Shown here: piece by piece, positions 56,489 to 64,000 of the stretch
Position numbering within the stretch: position 1 is the first letter of the stretch
Layout of the letters: every line of letters starts with the position of its first letter
NCBI RefSeq assembly: GCF_037102585.1
Contig: NW_027043830.1
Coordinates: 620,001-684,000, forward strand
DNA: 64,000 bases
Reading direction: 5' to 3'
Source of the DNA: Saccharomycopsis crataegensis
Taxonomy: Eukaryota > Ascomycota > Saccharomycetes > Ascoideales > Saccharomycopsidaceae
Program-made: the position numbers and the translations under genes
Notes under the pieces: model-generated
The model's input: the letters and a program-made list of their open reading frames with translations, nothing else
Told to the model about the DNA's origin: nothing
Databases searched by the model: none

Positions 56489-59400
56489 CTTTGAGAAACA
56501 ATAGATAGTTTTAACACAATATAATAGATGATGAGAAAAACAGTCCGGTAAACAAACAAGTTCAGTTAAAGACAACAGAAAGTTCTGGTATATAAACAAA
56601 ACCAAATGGAGGAGGGTCTTGGTAGGCCTATTTATAGGAGTTCTATTCTCAGTGGGCGAGGGTATAAACAGATATTTAGGGTTTGGTGGGACGCGCGAGG
56701 TCATGCATGATGTAAATCAGAAAGAGTGGATGTGCATCCGCAAAAAAAAAACTGGTTGAAACTTGATGATTTCCTCTTGTGGAGAATTGCAGAAGTTTTG
56801 TAAGAGAATGGCCAGATATTTCACTAGATTGAGACACGAGCAGCACTAATGAGTTAGAATCTTGTTTACCATTTTTCCCTTTTATTTTATTTCAGGCACG
56901 CTGCATTTAGGGTTGATTAACTTGACATTTTGATAAAAATCTTTCAAGATAGGCGGTGAGCATTTATAGGTGTAGGGGGAACACTCTTCAGCAAAAGTTT
57001 ACATGCTATTAACACTGATGGTTACGTTCAGGTGTGCTTACTCTACTACCTAATTGGGATAATTGATCACTTTTTTTTTTCAACTTTTTTTTCCCAAAAT
57101 AATGCTCTGCTGAAAATCTTAATTTTAAAAAATGTGTGAGAGTGAGTTCGCAAGGCAGCAGAACAAAAATAGAACCACTATTAAAGAATTCAAGACAATT
57201 TTATTTGTTTTTGTTTTATGAAATAACCTTATTGTTCCTGTATAGTTGCCCTTTGTCAATAGACTTTGGGTAAGACATTTTTGTTGTTGCTCCTTTTGAT
57301 CCCTTAAAAATTCAGCATCACTCGCTCAATTCGGTAATCTCCTCGCCAAACAATTGCTGACACACTGGAATAGGAACAATAACTAGAATTCTTTTGAAAC
57401 ATGGATACTGTTGTACCTTTCTTGACAAATTTAGAATGTTCCACCTCACAGTATAATTATATTGTTCCCAATACTTCCGTACCCGTTGAATACGGTCAGT
57501 TGTAGGCCTCTGCTCTCGCAGAAAAAACAAAAATGAAAAAATAAAGGCTCCCTTGCTTCCGCAGTAAGTAGATCTCTGTACAAAAAAGATAACTACTGAA
57601 AATCATCAGATCATATGATTGGAATTTTCCAGTATTATTAATTAATCAATTAAGAGAAAAACTACCATATCGTGTATACGAGAACGAAAAAAAAAAAAAA
57701 CGGAATTCTATAGCAGACCTATTGGAAATACGGAATACGCTCGGAGATTGTTCCGACTGTAAGCAAGTGTTATTTTCTCCCTTTACTGTTATTTTTCTTT
57801 TTCTTTTTCGTTCGGCACCTTTGTTCTCTTTAGGTGTTGCTGGCACATTAGCTCCATTAAAAATTTGATGCTGCTGCTTTAGGCATAAGTTTCGACTGCA
57901 GTAATAAAGTTACTGCGCATTGCAGAGACTTCCGCAAACGCCTGAGTAGAATAGAACAGTAACAGGACACAGTCTATGGGTTCAAAATCTGTCTACTGGC
58001 TCACTAGTGCTGACTAGTAGCAAGGGTCCTAAATTAATACACGTTATGAAATGTTTTGACACGGAATCACCACTAATGTGAAAAGCATGTTGGAGCTTAC
58101 TGTGTAACTCACTCCTTTTTCCCTTCTTGTGAACTTCCAATTGTAGTGCTGTTGCTTATTTGAGAGAGCTCAACTGGTGGCGAAGTGTCTGCAACATGGC
58201 TGCTTCTCCTGCACTCTCAACCGTCAGTGTACTAGGCTGTACGGCATCGTGAGCCCCAAAAATGCTTTTAAGCTCTATTCCCCCCAGGAAAACTTTCTTC
58301 TGGATTTTCTGCAGTCATTTCTCTCATTTAATTTTGCGCAATTATATTTGGTTGCTAGCTTGAAGTATTTGCGACTTCTAACATGTGCATTTTTTACTTG
58401 GGTGTATCTCTTAAGTTTTAGTAATTTCACGTAGTCACAATTGAGTAGCTATTTGAATTTTTGATGAATACGCCCAGTTTGGAAATTTGCGGATACCTGT
58501 TGTTAATGCATGATGCAGGTTCTGAATTGAGCAGCTTTTGAATTTTTTTTTTTTTTCCACCTGAAATTCGCGAGCTGGAACTTTGGAATTGCAGCGCTGT
58601 TGAAACGGTGTGAACAATTAAGATGGAGATGACATCAGAAGAGGCAAAAGAATAGAAGAAAAAAAAATAAAAAAAGGAAGAACAAAAAGGAGCGTATTCT
58701 TAACACTAAAGGTCTAGATTTCCCCTGGTGCAAATGGCTCTCTCACACAGCCAAGGTTGATCACAAATTCTTGTTGAAAACATAGCATGCAATGCGTAAT
58801 TTATTTTGATAGAACTGCCACTTGTGCTAAATCAAAGACACACTGAAACACCATGGGCAGGGGTTGTTTTCTTTTCTTTGCAGAGCCTTGTCAGATCCTC
58901 CTAATTTAGTTCTGATTCGCGTATGGCAGAGTTGATTTATCAAAGCCCTTTTTTGTATCTCTGAGACAAAAGATTTTCCTTCACAGGCGTGAAGTTGCCT
59001 CACATACTTGTATGTGACAAAGCTCCAAGGATAATAAAACCTAATAAACAAAGTAGTGGTGTCATTTTGCTAATCTAATTAAATATTCTTAGATTGTAAA
59101 CCGAGACATCCGCAATGGTCTTACGGCTGTCGTCGTAAGATTATTGTATAAGCCAACAAGCGATGTAAAAAAAAAAAAAAAAAAAGTTAAAATAGCTCAA
59201 TAAATCTAAATCTAATCTTTCTGATCGACAGTATGCTGTCTATTCACTATCCAAATGCTCAGATATAGGAGTTCGTGATTTAACTGCCGGGCTTATACTA
59301 GCCAAGACAAAGTAGTTATTGACTTGAAGTAGTTGATAATCTACCCTTCTAAGTCGAATTCTGGTGAACTGGTAGATTCTGCAAATATCCGGAAAAATGC

Positions 59401-59709
59401 TATATTGGGTACGGCACCCCGTATTTATTTATGCTGAAGCAACTATTATATGTATGTGCCAGTAATACTGGCCTTTTATCCCCCAACATACATGATGCCC
59501 CCAATGAAGGAATTTATACAATACTTTAGAGGAGCATTCCAATGATATTTTTTGTATTGCTATATTACCATTGCTATAATTTTTCCTTCATTTTTTCCAA
59601 GTAGGTTGAGCTCCAGTATTTAAACCACGTATGATACTTATTTTTTTTATTTTATTTTATTTTATTTTTCTTGAATCTCTCCCATCTGTAATACTCCTAA
59701 GCTTCCACA
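56489..59709. other. 3.2-kb gene desert between the wall-protein gene and the F-box/LRR gene
   Basis: The first 250 bp are probably the wall-protein leader and promoter. Frames of 60-85 codons at 57318-57530, 57646-57846 and 58827-59051 (minus) and 58177-58434 (plus) exist; the first is partly protein-like (TDRIQRVRKYWEQYNYTVRW…) but starts with TTG. T/A homopolymers lie near 57068, 58545 and 59167. No tRNA-like fold was recognised. Long promoters of this kind are common for regulated wall-protein genes. Confidence 0.45.
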
Positions 59710-61215
59710 ATGTTACAACGCAAACAAACCAGCGTGAATGACTTTCATAGTTTTCCAATCACTCGCAGACATACAGAATATTCGGCTGAATCATACTTTC
59801 TTCCTTGTGATGAACCACCTTTTAATCGTGCGTGGCATCATCAAAATCCTATGGGATTGGGGTCACTTGAAATGTTACCTGATACTGTTCTTTGAGAGAT
59901 CTTTGGAAAGCTTCGCGATCTGGAGGATTTCAAATCTGTTTTAATAGTGGCTCCCAAAAACTCAAATTGTCATCGGGTGATCTATAGTATGCTTTTCAAA
60001 AAAGTGATTTTTCTGTATGGCAAAAAGAGATATTCCGATGCGTCAATCATTGATGGGTTTCAATTCATCAAAGATCACTCCTGTGGAATTATTTGTATGG
60101 TGAATGATATTATTAAACTTAAAGAAATTGCATGGCATTATAACGAATTCGTGAGAAGCTTGGAACTTTCTTCACCTGATACTGAAACCTTTCATTATGG
60201 GCCGCTTTTTGGAGTCGATAGGCCAGCTTTCATTGATATTGTTAATTCTTTTCGAGTTCTTAATACCTTGATCGTGGATTCTGGAAAGATATATATTAAC
60301 GATGTGAAAAACTCCAACATCACCACTCTTGTTATTGGTAAGCATCGTGGTGCATTGGAGTTTGGCAACCATTTCAGATCTTTCGAAAAATTGGATACCA
60401 TCGTGTACAGTAAAAGCGTCAACGATAGAAAAAGTCTCGATGGTGCCAGTTTCAGCAATATTCCTAACTTAGTTTCTCTATCATTATTGGGAAATTTTGC
60501 TACAGGAATCATCAATGTAAATAAAAAATATCTTCCAAAGCTTCAAGATTTAGAAATTTCCGGGCAAGCAATAAAAACTTTGGACGCGTCATGCCTCGAT
60601 CTTCCGAAATTGAGATGGTTGCTGATATGCGATAATCCATTCTTGAGCCATGTATCAAATCTCCACAAACTATCAAAACTTGAATGGTTACAAATTTGCC
60701 AGAGTGCTCTTGACACTTTAAATTTGGTTAACTCTCCCGGAGTTAAGGTCCTTCAACTCTGTGATTGTCAGTTCAAGAAAATCCCCCAATGTGTGCGAAA
60801 ATTTGAAAATTTAATTACTCTTGATCTTACCAAAAATTACATTTCTTCAATTGATAAAGGGTTGTCGAAATGTTCAAAATTAGAGTATTTGAGCCTTTCC
60901 TATAATAATATCAACAATATTGAAAATTTGACATTGCCTAATTTGCGAGAATTAGATTTGAGCCATAACCAAATTAAAACTATTTGTGAACTACATGACT
61001 TGGGCTCATTGACAAAACTAAATTTGGCGAAGAACCAAATAATCGATATCCATAATGCCAAACCTTTACCAAACCTCAAAAAGTTGACATTGGCCGATTG
61101 TCACTACGTGACAACTCGAGTCACCACAGAATTGGATGATTCTCCTTATGATTTCTTGAAGGATATTTTCGATTTTGAAAAGTTTAAGATCATCAAAGTT
61201 AAAGATAGGAAATAA
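59710..61215 (+). pseudogene. F-box/LRR protein gene interrupted by one in-frame TGA
   Basis: A single frame of 501 codons runs from the ATG at 59710 to the TAA at 61215, broken only by TGA at 59893-59895. The two sides join without frameshift and together form an F-box: LEMLPDTVL, the stop, then EIFGKLRDLEDFKSVLIVAP. After a linker, about residues 200-480 are leucine-rich repeats such as LITLDLTKNYISSI, LEYLSLSYNNINNI and LRELDLSHNQIKTI. The intact form would be a substrate receptor for an SCF ubiquitin ligase. I read it as a recently inactivated gene; stop readthrough, a sequencing error or a shorter protein starting at an internal ATG (for example near 59989, without the F-box) are the alternatives. 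There is no intron whose removal would save the F-box. Confidence 0.75.
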
Positions 61216-62308
61216 TCATGAATGGAAACTGTCTACATTGCAATATTCTATTCGACATTTTTTTTTTTTTTTTCCAAGATATATAAACTATTATTCATAT
61301 CCTTTAGACCCATTATGTTTTCTTCTTGAAGCTGCGTCATTTCTAAAAAAAGAAAAAATAATAACAAATTTCCTTGAATTAATTCTTCCAAATTACTTTA
61401 ACTTATCTTTTTGCAATTTTTCCTTTTTTTTCTTCTTAATATTCTATCTCTCACATCAGATTCTAATAAATTCATGACTATGTAATACATATTATATAAT
61501 CTAATAGAACTGAGGAAAATGCAACAGCTTTTGAAAAATATCGGCTCATCTTTTTCGTGTCTGAATATTATTCAAGTCCCGAAACAGGCAGAGAGAGCAG
61601 GCCATGGCTTCATTTAGCCACGAAACATACCTGCGCTTGATCCTACTTTAAATAATAAAGATCTAGCTTGGTGCTACGAATTCGTGTCACAATATAAACT
61701 ATCAATTATAGACTCATACGGCGTGACCACTGCTAAGCTTCAAGATAAACCAATATACCTTCAACAATAAAGTAAAGCAAGCTGTGAGAAGTTGGTTAAA
61801 GATAATCATAGCACTATTTAGTGCAACCCTAATGTCTATAAGCCACTACTTTATTTAATAATAATACATTTATTCATATTTCATTGATTTCTTTCAAAAA
61901 AAAAAATGTGGAGAAAGAGAAAGAAAAATATTAATGAACTATGGTTTATTTCCATGCAGGACAGTTTTGTAATGATACCAAAATCAATTAACATGGTAGG
62001 TCAATTTTTGTTTTCTTGCTCACGAGAGAAAAATCAAAAAAATACGCCCAGCCCAAATCAAACCATAAAAGAAAATAATAAATAATGATAGTAATAAAAA
62101 AAAAAAGCCCATTAACTCAAAACATCACTACTGATTCCATTGTCAGCACTATTATATAATTAAGAATTTCCCTCGCGCAACATTATTTATAATTATTGAA
62201 GCAATAAATACATAATTAATGGAAGCTAGCGAGGAAATATGAAGGATTCAATGCCCATTAATATTGAACGGAAAAACAAAAAAATAAAAAACAAACGAAA
62301 AAGAAATT
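61216..62308. other. Convergent 3' region between the F-box/LRR gene and the DUF2408 gene
   Basis: 1.1 kb, AT-rich, T17 near 61258 and A-tracts near 61896 and 62096. No gene seen. Confidence 0.5.
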
Positions 62309-63961
62309 TCATTTTAGAGATCCAGTCATTTCGTTATCAGTAACATTTTCACTTGGTAAATAACTATCATACTCGTAATCACTGGCAGCCATCAAATTCT
62401 TATGGGTGTCATCATCATAATCTTCTTCTTCTAATTCATCATATTGCCTTTCTTCCCTGTTTTCATCTTCATCTTCGTAATCTTCATCATCTTCACCATT
62501 CTCATTGTTTTCGTCCAATTCAACTCTCAATTCGTAACAAATATCATAACACTCGGCAAGTAAGGCATTCAAAGTTCCTTGACCTTCAGGGATTTGCCCA
62601 TCAACAATGAATTTCCCATCGACCCGAACATCATCGATCGACGCCAATTTCATTTGATAAGGATACAATTCACGAGTTGAATTAATGCCTCCCATTCTCT
62701 TAACATCAAGAAGACAACGACGAACCGTAGAAAGTTGGTTATGAACGGGTTGTAGAGCTTCAGAAACTGGTTCTGAGGATTCCAAAAGCTTATATATGAT
62801 AGCATAACACCGTCTAAGAAGATATAACAACATCGTTTGACCTTTTGCATACGGCTCATGTGTACTAGGGTTGCGGAATTTCCCATCAACTCTAAGGTCA
62901 TCAATTTTTTGTAATTCTCTTTGGAAGTTGAAAAGGTCCGTTTCACGCAAAGTCCAACGGCGGGTGACAAGAAGGTTCTCCAACGAGACTTTGATTTTCA
63001 CAAGTTTTTGGAACAATGGCAATAATTCCTTATCAATAAGAGATACCTGTGCGGTAGAATCAGTTTTAGCAATAGTCAAATCATTTATAATATTATGACA
63101 TTCGTCCAATAATCCATTAAGCACAACTTGCCCTTTCTGATCTTGAATTTCTTTATCATCCTTAGTCAAGAATGCCCCATTTTCATCACGATGCTTTTCG
63201 AGATCTTTCAAATTGACCTCATATTTCTTAAGTAAGTCATCAAAGTCATTATCATCAAAAGCATCATCGTCGCGCCTGGTAACGAGAGCCATGAGCAATC
63301 TTCTTAATCCAATCAATTCATCAAGATATGGGGTTAACTCTGGGGAGATTTCATCAATATTTTTTTCAACCACGTTATATTCAGCAACACAATGCTTCAA
63401 TTTCTGAGCTAATAAATCTTGCTCAGCATTGAAGCTTTGATTCAGATTAGAACCTTCAGGACCGAATTTATGAAAGTCATCTTCTTTAATGATGACGGAG
63501 ATTTCATCAAGTCTGTCCTTGATTGGTTTCAAATCATGTTTAGTGTAAACTTTAGACTCCACAAGATGCTCCAATAACCTTTGAACTGTGGATAAAGAAG
63601 CATAAGTTGCTGGGGCAGTCTTAGTGAGACCAACCGTCATGAAACTAAGGGACAACAACTGGAAATTCTCATCAACTATCAGGTCGACCTTATTATGAAC
63701 TGGACCACCATTGGCAACAAGGGCGCTGATGCTAGAGCGACGACGACTCTTATCCCTTGACTTTGAGGAGTTAGTTGGATAATGAGACCGGATTTCTTTT
63801 AACTTGTTGTATTCGCTAAGAACTTCATCATATGCCTTCTTCACGTCCTGCGATTTCATGAATTCTTTGCGATTATTTTTCAATACACTGAGCCTAGCAC
63901 GAATTTTAATCAAAGCATTATAGACTTCACGCTCACTTTCAGGAACCTCATTAGTGTGCAT
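62309..63961 (-). CDS. CUB1: DUF2408 protein, YPL260W/Cub1-like
   Basis: A 550-aa product, almost the exact length of S. cerevisiae YPL260W/Cub1 (551 aa), a conserved fungal protein reported as a protein kinase A substrate and linked to proteasome stress. It is an all-helical soluble protein: the N-terminal helix EREVYNALIKIRARLSVLKN, a basic phosphorylation-like patch SSKSRDKSRRRSSISAL (an RRxS PKA consensus), then repeated blocks of the form VDGKF that mark DUF2408 (KIDDLRVDGKFRNPSTHEPY and SIDDVRVDGKFIVDGQIPEG), and a highly acidic C-terminal tail. The molecular role is not established. Orthology is from length and block order, recalled rather than searched. Confidence 0.85.
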   Translation of the reverse strand: MHTNEVPESEREVYNALIKIRARLSVLKNNRKEFMKSQDVKKAYDEVLSEYNKLKEIRSHYPTNSSKSRDKSRRRSSISALVANGGPVHNKVDLIVDENFQLLSLSFMTVGLTKTAPATYASLSTVQRLLEHLVESKVYTKHDLKPIKDRLDEISVIIKEDDFHKFGPEGSNLNQSFNAEQDLLAQKLKHCVAEYNVVEKNIDEISPELTPYLDELIGLRRLLMALVTRRDDDAFDDNDFDDLLKKYEVNLKDLEKHRDENGAFLTKDDKEIQDQKGQVVLNGLLDECHNIINDLTIAKTDSTAQVSLIDKELLPLFQKLVKIKVSLENLLVTRRWTLRETDLFNFQRELQKIDDLRVDGKFRNPSTHEPYAKGQTMLLYLLRRCYAIIYKLLESSEPVSEALQPVHNQLSTVRRCLLDVKRMGGINSTRELYPYQMKLASIDDVRVDGKFIVDGQIPEGQGTLNALLAECYDICYELRVELDENNENGEDDEDYEDEDENREERQYDELEEEDYDDDTHKNLMAASDYEYDSYLPSENVTDNEMTGSLK

Positions 63962-64000
63962 TATTGGTGTTTTGGTTAAATTAGGGATGAGATGATGCTG

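Noticed and set aside
53885-56704. Wall protein starting at the upstream ATG at 56704
   Set aside because: It would place 72 unrelated residues before an otherwise perfect signal peptide at 56488.
58177-59051. Two 74-85-codon frames in the desert
   Set aside because: No recognisable protein features and no proper ATG context; best taken as chance.

Overview
The window is nuclear DNA of a budding yeast (Saccharomycotina). The genes are yeast orthologues with short GTATGT-type introns and TRCTAAC/CACTAAC-like branch sites, the DNA is AT-rich with many poly-T tracts, and a Scw-type glucanase and a Ser/Thr-rich GPI wall protein are present. Two rare CTG codons fall where the S. cerevisiae relatives (recalled, not searched) carry Ser: one in the Thi7-like permease and one in Cfd1. 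This points to the CUG-Ser group, so CTG is probably Ser in these proteins. Genus is not determinable by reading.

Layout. 1-545: 5' end of an unidentified gene (minus). 0.9-1.5 kb: YOP1 with intron. 3.3-6.5 kb: a 1038-aa ARM-repeat protein with intron. 6.5-9.6 kb: gene-poor, with one small membrane-protein ORF and two coding-like segments lacking starts. 9.65-17.7 kb (all plus): GLY1, PNO1, a Zn2Cys6 regulator, a small mitochondrial protein and a small single-pass membrane protein. 18.2-26.9 kb: ARP8, a THI7/NRT1-like permease, FOL2 and NUF2. 27.2-40.2 kb: SRO7, RCF3 (intron), a tail-anchored cytochrome b5, BUR1/SGV1, NSE3, a small Cys-containing ORF, CFD1 and a mitochondrial membrane protein. 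41-47 kb: two divergent myo-inositol oxygenase (MIOX) paralogues around a 3.8-kb gene-poor stretch with a solo LTR. 47-56.5 kb (all minus): SCW11, RPL37 (7-nt first exon, 595-nt intron), CDS1 and a large repeat-rich GPI wall protein. 56.5-59.7 kb: gene desert. 59.7-61.2 kb: an F-box/LRR gene broken by a single in-frame TGA. 62.3-64 kb: a DUF2408 (YPL260W/Cub1-like) gene.

Most genes are housekeeping and do not form an operon-like unit. The parts that look accessory are the MIOX pair with its relic-bearing interval, the GPI adhesin-like gene, the interrupted F-box/LRR gene and the Zn2Cys6 factor with an unusually long zinc-cluster loop. The inositol oxygenase pair implies a capacity to oxidise myo-inositol to glucuronate, which S. 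cerevisiae lacks.
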